A stretch of DNA of 64,000 nt. It comes from Pontixanthobacter rizhaonensis. Its GTDB lineage: Bacteria > Pseudomonadota > Alphaproteobacteria > Sphingomonadales > Sphingomonadaceae. The stretch's first letter is position 1. Each line of letters starts with the position of its first letter. Shown one piece after another: positions 18,433-28,887 of this stretch. Location of the stretch: positions 795,001-859,000 of the forward strand of contig NZ_JABCRE010000002.1 of assembly GCF_012972675.1 (NCBI RefSeq), read 5' to 3'. The notes under the pieces were generated by a model. The model worked only from the letters and a program-made list of their open reading frames with translations, searched no databases and had not been told where the DNA came from. A program made the position numbers and the translations under genes.

Positions 18433-19770
18433 ATGGCAATAACCGCACTTCCAACCAGGTCTGACGCCGCCGCCAGTGGTGATGTCAGAGACAATCTGAC
18501 CGGCCTGGCAACGGCTGAAACCGCGCAGAGTGTGCTGGCATTATGGCAGATGCGCGCAGGGGCAGAAGGGCGCACGGCACCGGTTCATGCAATGCTGATT
18601 GCGCTCGGCCGCTTTGACACGGTCAATCTTGCTTACGGAGCAGCAGCAGGAGACGGCGCACTGGTTGCGGTGGCACAGCGCATTGCCCATTTCGCAGATG
18701 ATGAATTTGATGATGGCGATTGGCTCGTGGCGCGCCTTGGCGGTGGCAAGTTCTTGCTGGCTGCGCATGAGGCGTGCAGCCGTGAGCGTTGGCAGTGGCT
18801 GGCGGAGGCCTTGGCAGATAGCATTTCGCATCCGATTGCCGACTTGGACTGTGTTGGCTCTTTGCGCCTGTGGCCGCGGCTTGCCTTGATGCGCCCAGCG
18901 CCGGGTGAGGGACCTAATCTGATTTTTGATCGGTTGGCGCAGACTTTGGAAGAAGCGCGCACCAGAAAAGGGCAGCGAATCTGTTGGGCCGATCGCGGTA
19001 TTACTTTGCCGGGCCGGAGCAGTGCAGATGTCGAGGCGGACCTACTTTCCGCAATTGATCGAGACGAAATAGAGGTGGTCTATCAGCCGCAATTTTCGCT
19101 CGAGACCGGGGAAGTTATCGGTGCAGAGGCACTGGCGCGGTGGCAGCATCCGAAATTGGGAAAAATCGGCGCGGCGCAGCTATTCGCCATTGCTGAACGT
19201 ATTGACCATGTCGCACATTTGTCTCGCCATGTGGCCAAGCGTGCTTTCTGCGATGCGGCGAAATGGCCAGCGAAGCAAAGCCTGTCGATCAACATCACTC
19301 CTGCGGATTTGGCCTCTCAGAACTTCGTGCCGGGTTTGATCGCTTTGATTGATGAATGCCAGTTTGATCCAGCACGGGTAACGGTTGAGATAACCGAACA
19401 CGTGCTGATCGGAAATCTGGAGCAATGCGCGGCTAATCTCGCTGGTCTGCGCAAGGTCGGTATTCAGGTTGCTCTGGATGATTTTGGCTCAGGCTTTTGT
19501 AATTTCCGCTACCTGAAGATCCTTCCGATTGATTCGATCAAACTGGACCGGACCATGATTGAAGGAATAGCAACTGACGAGCGGGACTTGGCTGTGCTGC
19601 GCGGGATCGTGGCGATGGCTGGGGCCCTGGCGATTGATGTTATCGCTGAAGGGGTGGAAACCGAACAGCAACGGCAGATTGTCCAGTCAGAAGGCTGCAA
19701 AATCTATCAAGGGTTCTTAGGCTGTAAGCCGCTTCCAAATTCCGCGTTCATAACACTGGCGTCAGGCTGA
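18433..19770 (+). CDS. Cyclic-di-GMP phosphodiesterase: degenerate GGDEF plus intact EAL
   Basis: 445 residues, cytoplasmic, with no membrane segment. The N-terminal GGDEF-like domain has GGGKF (103-107) in place of GGDEF, so cyclase activity is very unlikely; it may bind GTP as a regulatory domain. The C-terminal EAL domain keeps its signature: EAL at 232-234, NITP (287-290), ITEH (320-323), DDFGSG (349-354), KLD (370-372) and EGVET (406-410). I therefore predict an active phosphodiesterase. ATG 18,433 is preferred to an in-frame GTG/ATG further upstream that would add 25 unrelated residues. The 3' end overlaps the mfd stop by 9 bp, convergently. Confidence 0.88.
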   Translation: MAITALPTRSDAAASGDVRDNLTGLATAETAQSVLALWQMRAGAEGRTAPVHAMLIALGRFDTVNLAYGAAAGDGALVAVAQRIAHFADDEFDDGDWLVARLGGGKFLLAAHEACSRERWQWLAEALADSISHPIADLDCVGSLRLWPRLALMRPAPGEGPNLIFDRLAQTLEEARTRKGQRICWADRGITLPGRSSADVEADLLSAIDRDEIEVVYQPQFSLETGEVIGAEALARWQHPKLGKIGAAQLFAIAERIDHVAHLSRHVAKRAFCDAAKWPAKQSLSINITPADLASQNFVPGLIALIDECQFDPARVTVEITEHVLIGNLEQCAANLAGLRKVGIQVALDDFGSGFCNFRYLKILPIDSIKLDRTMIEGIATDERDLAVLRGIVAMAGALAIDVIAEGVETEQQRQIVQSEGCKIYQGFLGCKPLPNSAFITLASG

Positions 19771-22700
19771 AGCTTTCGCTGCTTTCCGAGCAATATTGCT
19801 GAGCCCCTTGGTAAGCTGGAACAAGCCGTTCAAACGCGACTTTGGATCACCCCAAGCGCGGTTGATCACCAGCTTCATATCGGGCCGCAATTTGGCAGTG
19901 TCTTTCAAGCGATCAACATAGGCGATCAAGCCTGGGCCATCCGGGAAATCGTCATTGTGGAACGTCACCAGCGTACCGCGTGCGCCGACATCAATCTTGG
20001 CGATATTGGCAGTGATCGCCTGATGCTTAATCTCGATCAATCTAATCAGATTGGCCGTCGCATCAGGTAACGCGCCGAACCGATCGATCATTTCAGCTGC
20101 CATTGCTTCAATCTCGGCAGAATCTTTCGCGTCATTCAAGCGGCGATAGAGCGCCATCCGAACCGCGAGGTCGGGAACGTAGTCCTCCGGGATCATGATA
20201 GGTGCATCAACGGTAATCTGGGGGCTGATGGTTTCACGTTCGGGCGCAAGGCCCATTTGCCCGGCTTTCGCCGCCAGAATCGCATCTTCCAACATGGATT
20301 GATACAGTTCAAATCCAACTTCACGAATGTGGCCGGATTGCTCGTCACCCAAAAGGTTGCCGGCGCCGCGAATGTCGAGATCATGGCTGGCGAGCTGGAA
20401 CCCTGCGCCGAGGCTATCAAGATCACCCAGAACTTTCAGGCGCTTCTCAGCGATTTCCGACAGCTGCTGGTCCTTGGGATGGGTCAGGTAGGCATATGCC
20501 CGCAATTTGGACCGGCCAACGCGTCCGCGCAATTGATAGAGCTGGGCTAAGCCGAAGCGATCGGCCCGATGAATGATAATCGTATTGGCGCTCGGAATAT
20601 CGAGGCCGCTTTCAACGATGGTTGTGGAAAGCAGCACTTCATACTTCCCTTCGTAGAAAGCGCTCATCCGTTCTTCGACTTCTGTCGGGGACATCTGGCC
20701 GTGTGCAGTGATCACTTTCACTTCTGGCACGGCGTCTTTCAGCCATTCCTCAATCCCGGCCATATCCGCGATTCGCGGCACCACGATAAAGCTCTGCCCG
20801 CCGCGATGATGTTCGCGTAGCAGCGCCTCTCGCATAACCATTTCGTCCCACTCCATCACATAGGTGCGGACGGCCAAACGGTCGACTGGCGGTGTTTGAA
20901 TGGTGGACAGTTCGCGCAAGCCCGACATCGCCATTTGTAATGTGCGCGGGATTGGCGTGGCGGTCAGCGTGAGCATATGCACATTGGCGCGCAGTTGCTT
21001 GAGCTTTTCCTTATGGGTCACGCCAAAGCGTTGCTCTTCGTCAACAATCACCAATCCAAGATTGTCGAACTCGGTCGATTTTGACAGCAGCGCGTGGGTG
21101 CCGATAACGATATCCATCGTTCCATCGGTGAGGCCGTCGCGCGTTTCCTTGGCCTCTTTAGCAGGAACCAGTCGCGAAAGCCGCCCGATTTTGAGCGGGA
21201 AGCCTGCAAAACGTTCCGAGAAGTTGGAAAAGTGCTGCCTAGCGAGCAGGGTGGTCGGCGCGACAACGGCAACTTGCTGGCCATTCATCGCCGCAACAAA
21301 GGCGGCGCGCAAGGCAACTTCTGTTTTGCCAAAACCGACATCACCGCACACCAGGCGGTCCATCGGTTTGCCGCTTTCAAGATCGCGCAGCACGTCAGCG
21401 ATGGCGCGGTCTTGGTCGTCGGTTTCCTCCCACGGAAAACGGTCCACAAACTGGTTATAGGTCGCTTCTTCAGCCGCAAACACAGGGGCTTTTTTTAGTG
21501 CCCGCTCGGCAGCAACTTTCATCAGCTCGCCTGCTATGGCCTGAATGCGTTCTTTGAGGCGAGAGCGGCGCTTTTGCCATGCTTCACCGCCCAAACGATC
21601 AAGCGGAACGCTTTCTTCGGAAGAGCCATAGCGGGTGAGAACATCGATATTCTCGACCGGGATGTAGAGCTTATCACCGCCGTGATATTCCAGCATGACG
21701 CAATCGTGCTGACTTTTGCCGACGCTGATCGGTTCTAGGCCCAGATACTTGCCGATGCCGTGTTCGGTATGAACGACCAGATCACCGCGGGCGAGAGCGG
21801 AGAGTTCAGCAAGAAATGCGTCAGCATCCTTCTTGCGTTTTTTGCGCCTGACCAAGCGATCACCGAGCACATCCTGTTCGGTAATCAGCTCCAGCTCTTC
21901 ATTGGCAAAGCCGCTGTCGAGCGGCAGCACCATAGCGACAGGTTTGCCCTTGGCGGCCAATCCCAATGCTTCTTGCCAGCTATCCGCCAGCGCCGTTTCT
22001 GCCCCGGCTTCGCTTAGGATCGAGGCGATGCGTGACCGGCTACCTTCCGAATAGGCAGCCAGCAGTGGTTTCTTACCGTTCTTGCCCACGGTGAGCAGGT
22101 GGTTGGCAGCCGCTTCATACACATTATCGCCGCGGGCCCTTTCCGGAGAAAAATCACGGGCCGAGCTAAATCCGAAATCAACCGATTTGCTGCTTTCCGG
22201 TTCTGCAAAAATGACAGAGCGGTGCATCGGCCATCCCGCAAGCTGGGCTTCAAACTCAGCCTGGCTTACATAGAGATCATCCTTGGCGAGCGGGCGGTAG
22301 CTACCCGCAGCTTGCCCAGCGGCCTTGGTTCTGGATTGATGATAGTCGGCAATATCGCCGAGCCGTTCGTCAGCTGCTTGCACAGCACCGCTATCAATCA
22401 CGATGTGATCATCGGATGACAGGTGATCAAACACAGTGGTCAACTTCTCTTCAAACAGAGGAAGCCAATGTTCCATCCCGGCAAGGCGGCGGCCTTCGCT
22501 AACCGCTTGATATAACGGATCACCGGTGGCAGTTGCGCCGAATTGTTCGCGGTACCGGCCGCGGAAACGCTTAATGCTGGCTTCGTCTAACAAAGCCTCG
22601 CTCGCGGGCAGCAGCAGGTGAGACTTGAGAATACCGGTGCTGGTCTGGGTTGATGGATCGAATAGGCGCAAGCTTTCCAGCTCATCTCCAAAAAAGTCGA

Positions 22701-23244
22701 GCCGCAAACCGCCCTCTAGGCCAGACGGGTAAATATCCACAATTGAGCCGCGCACGGCATATTCGCCTGCATCCACTACTGTATCCGCGCGCGAATACCC
22801 CTGGCGTTGGAGCAGCGCGCTGAGGCTTTCACGGCCGATTTCAGTACCGGCTTTGAATTCTCGTACTGATTCCCGGATGCGGAATGGTGACAGAACGCGC
22901 TGCAATGCGGCGTTGACTGTGGTGACCAGCAATTGCGACCCGCTTTTCCCAGCCTGCAGCCGGTGCAAAGCGGCAAGTCTTTTCGCACTGACTGACAAAG
23001 CAGGGCTGGCCCGGTCATAGGGCAGGCAATCCCAAGCGGGGAACTCGATAACTTCCAATTCCGGCGCGAAGAACTGGGCTGCATCTACCAAAGCGCGCAT
23101 CGCGGCATCATCCGCCGCGATAAATACTGCCCGGCCTTTTGATGCTCTCGCCAGATCAGCCAGCACCAATGGCTGCGCGCCGCGCGCGACGGAAGAGAGT
23201 GTGAGCGGCGCGTTGGCCGTGAGAATACGGGTCAGGTCAGGCAT
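19762..23244 (-). CDS. mfd: Transcription-repair coupling factor Mfd
   Basis: 1160-residue SF2 translocase that removes RNA polymerase stalled at DNA lesions and recruits UvrA. The N-terminal UvrB-like modules are followed by the RNA-polymerase-interacting segment around HTEHGIGKYLG (about residue 491). Walker A GDVGFGKTE is near 633, DEEQRFG near 733, and TATPIPRTLQMAMSG follows. The C-terminal RecG-like TRG motif and D7 domain complete the protein. It lies 48 bp downstream of sdhE on the same strand, probably co-transcribed. Confidence 0.97.
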   Translation of the reverse strand: MPDLTRILTANAPLTLSSVARGAQPLVLADLARASKGRAVFIAADDAAMRALVDAAQFFAPELEVIEFPAWDCLPYDRASPALSVSAKRLAALHRLQAGKSGSQLLVTTVNAALQRVLSPFRIRESVREFKAGTEIGRESLSALLQRQGYSRADTVVDAGEYAVRGSIVDIYPSGLEGGLRLDFFGDELESLRLFDPSTQTSTGILKSHLLLPASEALLDEASIKRFRGRYREQFGATATGDPLYQAVSEGRRLAGMEHWLPLFEEKLTTVFDHLSSDDHIVIDSGAVQAADERLGDIADYHQSRTKAAGQAAGSYRPLAKDDLYVSQAEFEAQLAGWPMHRSVIFAEPESSKSVDFGFSSARDFSPERARGDNVYEAAANHLLTVGKNGKKPLLAAYSEGSRSRIASILSEAGAETALADSWQEALGLAAKGKPVAMVLPLDSGFANEELELITEQDVLGDRLVRRKKRKKDADAFLAELSALARGDLVVHTEHGIGKYLGLEPISVGKSQHDCVMLEYHGGDKLYIPVENIDVLTRYGSSEESVPLDRLGGEAWQKRRSRLKERIQAIAGELMKVAAERALKKAPVFAAEEATYNQFVDRFPWEETDDQDRAIADVLRDLESGKPMDRLVCGDVGFGKTEVALRAAFVAAMNGQQVAVVAPTTLLARQHFSNFSERFAGFPLKIGRLSRLVPAKEAKETRDGLTDGTMDIVIGTHALLSKSTEFDNLGLVIVDEEQRFGVTHKEKLKQLRANVHMLTLTATPIPRTLQMAMSGLRELSTIQTPPVDRLAVRTYVMEWDEMVMREALLREHHRGGQSFIVVPRIADMAGIEEWLKDAVPEVKVITAHGQMSPTEVEERMSAFYEGKYEVLLSTTIVESGLDIPSANTIIIHRADRFGLAQLYQLRGRVGRSKLRAYAYLTHPKDQQLSEIAEKRLKVLGDLDSLGAGFQLASHDLDIRGAGNLLGDEQSGHIREVGFELYQSMLEDAILAAKAGQMGLAPERETISPQITVDAPIMIPEDYVPDLAVRMALYRRLNDAKDSAEIEAMAAEMIDRFGALPDATANLIRLIEIKHQAITANIAKIDVGARGTLVTFHNDDFPDGPGLIAYVDRLKDTAKLRPDMKLVINRAWGDPKSRLNGLFQLTKGLSNIARKAAKASA

Positions 23245-23292
23245 CGGTGCAGTACGTTTTAAGGGGAACGATTGTTCCGTAACAAATCGGGA

Positions 23293-23571
23293 TCAACGCG
23301 GAATATCGACATAGTCGAGCCTTTGCATCAGCTCCATATGAGGGCCGTCATGGTGCGGCGGGGTTTCCTGCGTCTTGAGCGCCCATGCCATCACATCGAC
23401 ATCATCTTCGTCCAGCAGAGTCTCGAACCAGACCAAGTCTGCTTCTGACCAGCCAGCGGAATAGCGATCAAAGAAGCCGCCAATCATATAATCAGCTTCC
23501 CTGGTGCCGCGGTGCCAGGAACGGAATTTGGCGCGGGCGAAACGGGCGGAAAGATCGGTGGGCTGTGACAT
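23293..23571 (-). CDS. sdhE: FAD assembly factor SdhE
   Basis: 92-residue protein of the SdhE/Sdh5 family, which promotes covalent flavinylation of succinate dehydrogenase SdhA. The hallmark RGxxE motif appears as HRGTREADYMIGGF (about residues 20-33). The ATG at 23,571 (MSQPTDL) gives the normal length; upstream in-frame codons are not family-like. It is divergent from recG (56 bp between starts) and just upstream of mfd, a recG / sdhE / mfd arrangement I recall from other alphaproteobacteria. Confidence 0.9.
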   Translation of the reverse strand: MSQPTDLSARFARAKFRSWHRGTREADYMIGGFFDRYSAGWSEADLVWFETLLDEDDVDVMAWALKTQETPPHHDGPHMELMQRLDYVDIPR

Positions 23572-23627
23572 AATGGCGCGGGTAGGGCACTCGCCATTCG
23601 TGTGCAAGAAGCTATATAAGGGCAGCG

Positions 23628-25685
23628 ATGCGACCCGACATTCTCAATCCTCTGTTTATTGAAGCGGCCACCCTGGATGGTGTCGGCCCAAAAATGCAGA
23701 AGCCGCTTGATAAACTCGGCCTGAGCCGGGTGCGCGACATCGCCTATCATTTGCCCGAAAGGTTCGTGACCCGCAGGGCGGTGCATAATCTTGATGAGGC
23801 AAGTGTTGGGGAACAGGTTGTCGTCGCACTGACGCCGACCCAGCATAAAGCGTCGAGCGGGCGCGGCCCGTACCGGGTGTTGGCGCAGGATGAGATCGGG
23901 AATATTTGTTCGATCACCTATTTCGGCCGTGCATCCTACACCGCCAAAAAACTGCTGCCAGTGGGAGAGAAACGCTGGATTGCCGGCCGGATCGACCAAT
24001 ATGGCCAGATGCTCCAGATTACCCATCCTGATCACGTGGTGGCAGACAGCGCAGATACGCTAACACGGCTGTGTGAGCCGGTTTATGCATTGTCGGAAGG
24101 GCTAACTCAGCCGCGCATATCCGGACTGGTGGCTCAGGCGCTCGAACGATTGCCAGAATTGCCTGAGTGGATTGAAAAGGGGCAGTTCAACGCCGAGCAA
24201 TGGCCCGATTGGCGCGATGCCCTCAAGCTCGCCCATCTCGGTGAACATGAAAGTGCCCGCGAACGCCTGGCCTATGATGAGCTTCTGGCCAACAGCTTAG
24301 CTTTGTTGCTGGTTCGCGCAGATAACCGTCAGCGCAAGGGGCAACCTTTGATCGGTGACGGGCATCTCCGCGCGAAGCTGGAATTGCCTTACACACTCAC
24401 AGGCGCTCAATCGCGATCAGTGGACGAGATTGAAGGCGATTTGGCGCAAGATACGCCAATGCTGCGCTTGCTACAGGGAGATGTCGGCGCCGGTAAAACG
24501 GTGGTCGCTTTGAAAGCGATGCTGATTGCGGCGGAGGCTGGCAAGCAGGCTGCACTCCTCGCGCCTACCGAGATTTTGGCGCGGCAACATTTTGAAACTC
24601 TGAGAGCAATGGCGCGGCCCACTGGTGTAGAAGTCGCTTTGTTAACCGGACGGGATAAGGGCAAAGCGCGCGAGTCTATCCTGATGGGATTGCTGGACGG
24701 CAGTATTGATATTGTCGTGGGAACCCACGCGATTTTCCAAGACAGCGTGGCCTATCGTGATCTGGGTTTAGTGGTAATTGACGAGCAGCACCGGTTTGGC
24801 GTGGCGCAGCGGATTATGCTCACCAATAAAGGCAAAAGTACTCCGCATACTCTGGCGATGACAGCGACCCCGATCCCGCGCACATTAACATTGGCGCAAT
24901 ATGGTGAAATGGATGTTTCCCGCCTTGATGAAATGCCGCCGGGTCGCCAGCCAATCGATACCCGGGTCGTCGCCCAAGAGCGGTTGGATGACGTGGTATC
25001 TGCGGTCGAGCGGCATATTGCCAGCGGGCAACAAGCCTATTGGGTTTGCCCGATGGTGCGGGAGAACGAAACCGAAGATATCGCGGCGGCAGAGGCGCGC
25101 TATGCCGGGCTGAAAGAGCGTTTCGGCGATGACGTGGTTTTGGTTCACGGACAATTGAAACCGGAATTGAAAGATGCGGCGATGGAACGGTTCGCCGGTG
25201 GGTACGCCAAAGTCTTGGTCGCGACCACAGTGATCGAGGTGGGCGTGGATGTTCCATCTGCCACACTGATGATTATCGAACAGGCCGAACGGTTTGGGCT
25301 TGCACAGCTGCATCAATTGCGAGGCAGGGTAGGGCGCGGATCAGAAAAATCGGTCTGTCTGCTTGTACGCGGCGGGGCTCTTTCCGAAACGGGCCGTGAG
25401 CGTTTGGCATTGATGCGCGAAACGCAAGATGGGTTCCGTTTGGCGGAGGAAGATCTGCGTCTGCGCGGGGGCGGTGAATTGCTGGGGACACGGCAATCTG
25501 GCGACGCCCCTTTTCGGATCGCGACGCTGGAACAGATAACACGGCTTCTTCCCAAAGCGCATGATGACGCCAAAATTTTGCTGGAACGCGATGGCGGATT
25601 GGCGGGCAGCCGCGGGGAAGCGGCCCGAATACTCCTATATCTGTTTGAACGCGACTGGGGCGTCCAAATGCTTCGTGGCGGTTGA
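23628..25685 (+). CDS. recG: ATP-dependent DNA helicase RecG
   Basis: 685-residue RecG, which rescues stalled replication forks by branch migration and fork regression. The N-terminal wedge domain begins with PLDKLGLSRVRDIAYHLP. Walker A GDVGAGKTVVA is at about 284-294, DEQHRFG at about 385-391, TATPIPRTL follows, and the motif VI region QLRGRVGRG is near residue 563. It uses the ATG at 23,628, with a short divergent promoter region shared with sdhE. Confidence 0.96.
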   Translation: MRPDILNPLFIEAATLDGVGPKMQKPLDKLGLSRVRDIAYHLPERFVTRRAVHNLDEASVGEQVVVALTPTQHKASSGRGPYRVLAQDEIGNICSITYFGRASYTAKKLLPVGEKRWIAGRIDQYGQMLQITHPDHVVADSADTLTRLCEPVYALSEGLTQPRISGLVAQALERLPELPEWIEKGQFNAEQWPDWRDALKLAHLGEHESARERLAYDELLANSLALLLVRADNRQRKGQPLIGDGHLRAKLELPYTLTGAQSRSVDEIEGDLAQDTPMLRLLQGDVGAGKTVVALKAMLIAAEAGKQAALLAPTEILARQHFETLRAMARPTGVEVALLTGRDKGKARESILMGLLDGSIDIVVGTHAIFQDSVAYRDLGLVVIDEQHRFGVAQRIMLTNKGKSTPHTLAMTATPIPRTLTLAQYGEMDVSRLDEMPPGRQPIDTRVVAQERLDDVVSAVERHIASGQQAYWVCPMVRENETEDIAAAEARYAGLKERFGDDVVLVHGQLKPELKDAAMERFAGGYAKVLVATTVIEVGVDVPSATLMIIEQAERFGLAQLHQLRGRVGRGSEKSVCLLVRGGALSETGRERLALMRETQDGFRLAEEDLRLRGGGELLGTRQSGDAPFRIATLEQITRLLPKAHDDAKILLERDGGLAGSRGEAARILLYLFERDWGVQMLRGG

Positions 25686-25751
25686 TACCCATCAGCCATG
25701 TAGACCTAGCCCGACAAGTTTCATAAGGTCGATGCGAAAGCGAGGTTTGTG

Positions 25752-27518
25752 ATGAAATCTGTTTTGGCTGCTTTGGGACTGGCGCTTGCTGCGCCGATAT
25801 GTGTGGCTTCGCCGGCGATGGCGAACCCGACCGAAGAATACACGCAGCTTCGCGAAGATGTCTGGCAATGGACGCTGGATTACAGCCCCGGTCTGGCAAC
25901 AAGCATCGGTGATCGCCGCGGTGATGGGCAATTGGGCGATCTTTCGATCGAAGCGTATGACCGGCAAATTGCAGAGACCAAAGCGTATTTGGCGCAGTTG
26001 AATGCAATTGACGAAGCCGCACTATCAGCGGATTTGCAGGTTGATTATGCGATTATAAAAAGCAGCTTGGAAGACAGCATCGCCGCGTCCAAGTTTGATC
26101 ATACGCGCTACATTCTTTTCACCAACCGAGGTGGGTGGTTCTCCGGTTTCGCCTCGACACCCTATCGCTCGCCGTTTTTTAACAAAGCCGACTATTCGTC
26201 ATATTTGTCGCGCCTTGCAGGCTTTGCGGCCCTTAATGATCAAGGCATCGCCCGTTCACGTCAGGCTGTATCGCTTGGTTTGACGCAGGCGTGTGAGCCG
26301 ATGGAAGGGCTTGCCGGCCGGATAGAGCAACAGATTTATGAAACAGCAGAAGAATCACCCTTCTGGCAGCCATTTCTGGAACGGCCAGCAGCCATTTCGG
26401 AATCCGATTGGGCAGCCATTATTGCACAGGCTAAGTCGACAATAGAGGGGTCAGTTTTTCCCGCATATCAGGATTTTCTGACCTTCTATCAGTCGGAATA
26501 TGAACCCGAATGTCGAACGGGCACACCGGGGGTCATGGCGACCCCTAATGGTGAGGCATATTACGCTTACCGTGTGAAGAGTTTTACGACGACTGACATG
26601 ACCCCTGACGAGGTCCATAATCTGGGGCTATCGGAGGTTGCACGCATTCGGTCGGAAATGGTCGAAGTGGCAAAGGAAGCCGGTTTTGAAACGCGCGAAG
26701 CGTTTATCGAACATCTCCGCACAGACCCGCGATATTATGCAAAAACACCAGAGGAATTGGTCGCTGCTGCCAGTGCCTTAGCCAAGCATATTGACGGAAT
26801 GATGCCGCAATTGTTCGGTAACCTGCCGCGTCAGCCATATACCGTATCGCCCATTCCTGCAGCGCAAGCGCCGGGCAACACAACCGCCTATTACGAGCCA
26901 GGCTCGCTGGAAACGGGGCAGGCCGGGATTTACCGGGTCAATACCACTGAGTTAGATCAACGTCCGTTGTGGGAATTGCCGGCATTGGGTGTTCATGAAG
27001 CGGTGCCAGGGCATCATCACCAGATCGCGTTGCAGCAAGAGCTGGATCTTCATCCGCTGCGCAGGAACGGGACATTCTTCACCGCTTTCGTAGAGGGCTG
27101 GGGTTTGTATTCAGAGCGTTTGGGGATTGAAATGGGGCTCTATGATACGCCAGCCAAACAGATGGGCCGGCTGAGCTATGAAATGTGGCGGGCAACCCGG
27201 TTGGTCGTCGATACCGGGCTTCATTCCAAAGGGTGGTCAAAACAGCGTGCGGTCGACTTTATGCTCGACAATACCGCGCTGACAGAGGGTAATATCGATG
27301 CCGAGGTGAACCGCTACATCACTTGGCCGGGACAGGCGCTGGCGTATAAAGTGGGTGAATTGAAGATCCGCGAATTGCGCCAGCGAGCGAACGACGCGTT
27401 GGGTACAGATTTTGATCTACGCGCGTTTCATGATGCAGTTCTGGAGAATGGCGCGGTGCCGCTCAGCGTGTTGGAAGCCCATATTGATCGCTGGATCGAA
27501 AAGCAGAAAGCGAGTTAG
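25752..27518 (+). CDS. Exported DUF885-family protein (putative metallopeptidase)
   Basis: 588 residues with a signal peptide (MKSVLAALGLALAAPICVAS, then PAMA before the mature N-terminus), so it is periplasmic or secreted. The body matches the DUF885 family. A HEAVPGHHHQ motif at about residues 414-423, with a Glu-rich helix downstream (FTAFVEGWGLYSERLG), resembles a zinc-peptidase site, which is why these proteins are thought to be peptidases; the substrate is unknown. I chose ATG 25,752 over the GTG one codon earlier. The gene is monocistronic between recG and the convergent kinase-like gene. Confidence 0.85.
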   Translation: MKSVLAALGLALAAPICVASPAMANPTEEYTQLREDVWQWTLDYSPGLATSIGDRRGDGQLGDLSIEAYDRQIAETKAYLAQLNAIDEAALSADLQVDYAIIKSSLEDSIAASKFDHTRYILFTNRGGWFSGFASTPYRSPFFNKADYSSYLSRLAGFAALNDQGIARSRQAVSLGLTQACEPMEGLAGRIEQQIYETAEESPFWQPFLERPAAISESDWAAIIAQAKSTIEGSVFPAYQDFLTFYQSEYEPECRTGTPGVMATPNGEAYYAYRVKSFTTTDMTPDEVHNLGLSEVARIRSEMVEVAKEAGFETREAFIEHLRTDPRYYAKTPEELVAAASALAKHIDGMMPQLFGNLPRQPYTVSPIPAAQAPGNTTAYYEPGSLETGQAGIYRVNTTELDQRPLWELPALGVHEAVPGHHHQIALQQELDLHPLRRNGTFFTAFVEGWGLYSERLGIEMGLYDTPAKQMGRLSYEMWRATRLVVDTGLHSKGWSKQRAVDFMLDNTALTEGNIDAEVNRYITWPGQALAYKVGELKIRELRQRANDALGTDFDLRAFHDAVLENGAVPLSVLEAHIDRWIEKQKAS

Positions 27519-27528
27519 GGAAAGGGGC

Positions 27529-28857
27529 TCAGCTTTTTAGAGCTTGTTCCAATATCCCGCGAACCGGAACCTTGGCTTTAAGCCGGGCGCTGAGCATTGC
27601 GGTGCCGCTGACTTTTCTCTGAACGAATAGTGTTTCGGCGGGCGGGACATGCCACGCCTCCCGGTCGGCTGCGATCCGCATGCCTTCATCCCGAAGTACA
27701 GAAACGAAGGCACGATCGCCAAAATCAAACGGCCCGTCATTATCGAACTCATTGAGGATGATGTCGGTCATATGCTCCATCACATCACGGTGTCGTTCCA
27801 GAGCCGCAGGATTGACGAAACCCGCCTCAACCGACGCTGCCATGACCCCGTCCCGGTCGTCGTTAAGTGCTGCAATCAGCAGCGTTCGATAGGAATTTTG
27901 GATGGCATCAGACACGTCCCGCGTTGCCCCGAAATCCAGCAACACAATGCTGTCCGTCTCAGGCTGATAGCGGAAGTTAGCAAAATTCGGATCGGTTTGC
28001 ATAACGCCGAATTCAAACAGCTCACGCATGACCAAGCGAATGACGCGCTCGGCAACATCATTGCGCTTATCCTGATCTGCGGTTTCCAAACTCTCAATTG
28101 GCACACCGGGCTCGAAACTCATCGCGATGACCCGGTCGCCTGTGAACTCTATATCCAGAGTAGGCACAATGAAGCCTTTTTCGTCTTCTAACAGCTGTGC
28201 GTAACGCTGCATTTGGGCACCTTCGCGCTGATAGTCCGCTTCTTCATGCAATTGGGCTTTTGCGGCTTCCAACAAAGGAAACAAATCGAGTTGGTCCGGG
28301 ATCATGTTCGACATGCGCAGCAGCGTGGCAACGTTGTCTACATCAGCGTCAATACTCTCGCGTATTCCAGGATACTGCACTTTAATCGCCAGCGTACGGC
28401 CATCGTGAGTAACCGCTTTGTGGACTTGACCGATGGAGGCTGCTGCAATCGGGCGGGCTTGAAATTCTGCAAACTTCTTGCGCCAATCATTACCCCATTC
28501 GGCTTTCAACATTTGTTGCAATTGGCGAGGGGGCATAAAATTGGCTTTGTCTCGCAAACTTGCCAGAATATTCGCGAGTTCCGGCGGCAGCAGATCGCCT
28601 GCATCCATAGAGATCATCTGCCCCAGCTTCATCGCTGCCCCGCGCAAATGAGATAGCCTGTCAGCCAGCCGCATGGCATTGCCAGGGGTGAGGATCATAT
28701 CCTCCAGCTTCGGTAACTCGCCGCTGGCCAAACGCCGCGCCCCTTCCGCCATCATTCCCCCCGCAAGACCAGTGGCTAACCGGCCAAAGCCAGTAAGCCG
28801 TGAAACGCGCGAGCTGGGAACCGCGCGGTGCCGACCGGGTTTTGAAGTATCTGACAT
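27529..28857 (-). CDS. ABC1/COQ8-family atypical kinase
   Basis: 442-residue UbiB-superfamily protein closest in motif style to COQ8/ADCK3, the ubiquinone-biosynthesis ATPase/kinase. It has KLGQ at 77-80, the alanine-rich loop AAASIGQ at 138-144, the putative catalytic Lys159 (AIKV), QTDPNFANF and LLDFGATR. The QTDPNFANF form is COQ8-like rather than the ADPHPGN of classical UbiB, and there are no C-terminal membrane helices. It is probably involved in quinone or lipid metabolism. The ATG at 28,857 (MSDTSKPG) is chosen. It is divergent from the DUF3429 gene with only 30 bp between starts. Confidence 0.87.
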   Translation of the reverse strand: MSDTSKPGRHRAVPSSRVSRLTGFGRLATGLAGGMMAEGARRLASGELPKLEDMILTPGNAMRLADRLSHLRGAAMKLGQMISMDAGDLLPPELANILASLRDKANFMPPRQLQQMLKAEWGNDWRKKFAEFQARPIAAASIGQVHKAVTHDGRTLAIKVQYPGIRESIDADVDNVATLLRMSNMIPDQLDLFPLLEAAKAQLHEEADYQREGAQMQRYAQLLEDEKGFIVPTLDIEFTGDRVIAMSFEPGVPIESLETADQDKRNDVAERVIRLVMRELFEFGVMQTDPNFANFRYQPETDSIVLLDFGATRDVSDAIQNSYRTLLIAALNDDRDGVMAASVEAGFVNPAALERHRDVMEHMTDIILNEFDNDGPFDFGDRAFVSVLRDEGMRIAADREAWHVPPAETLFVQRKVSGTAMLSARLKAKVPVRGILEQALKS

Positions 28858-28887
28858 AAGACGTTTAGCAGCCTGTATTGTGCGGGC

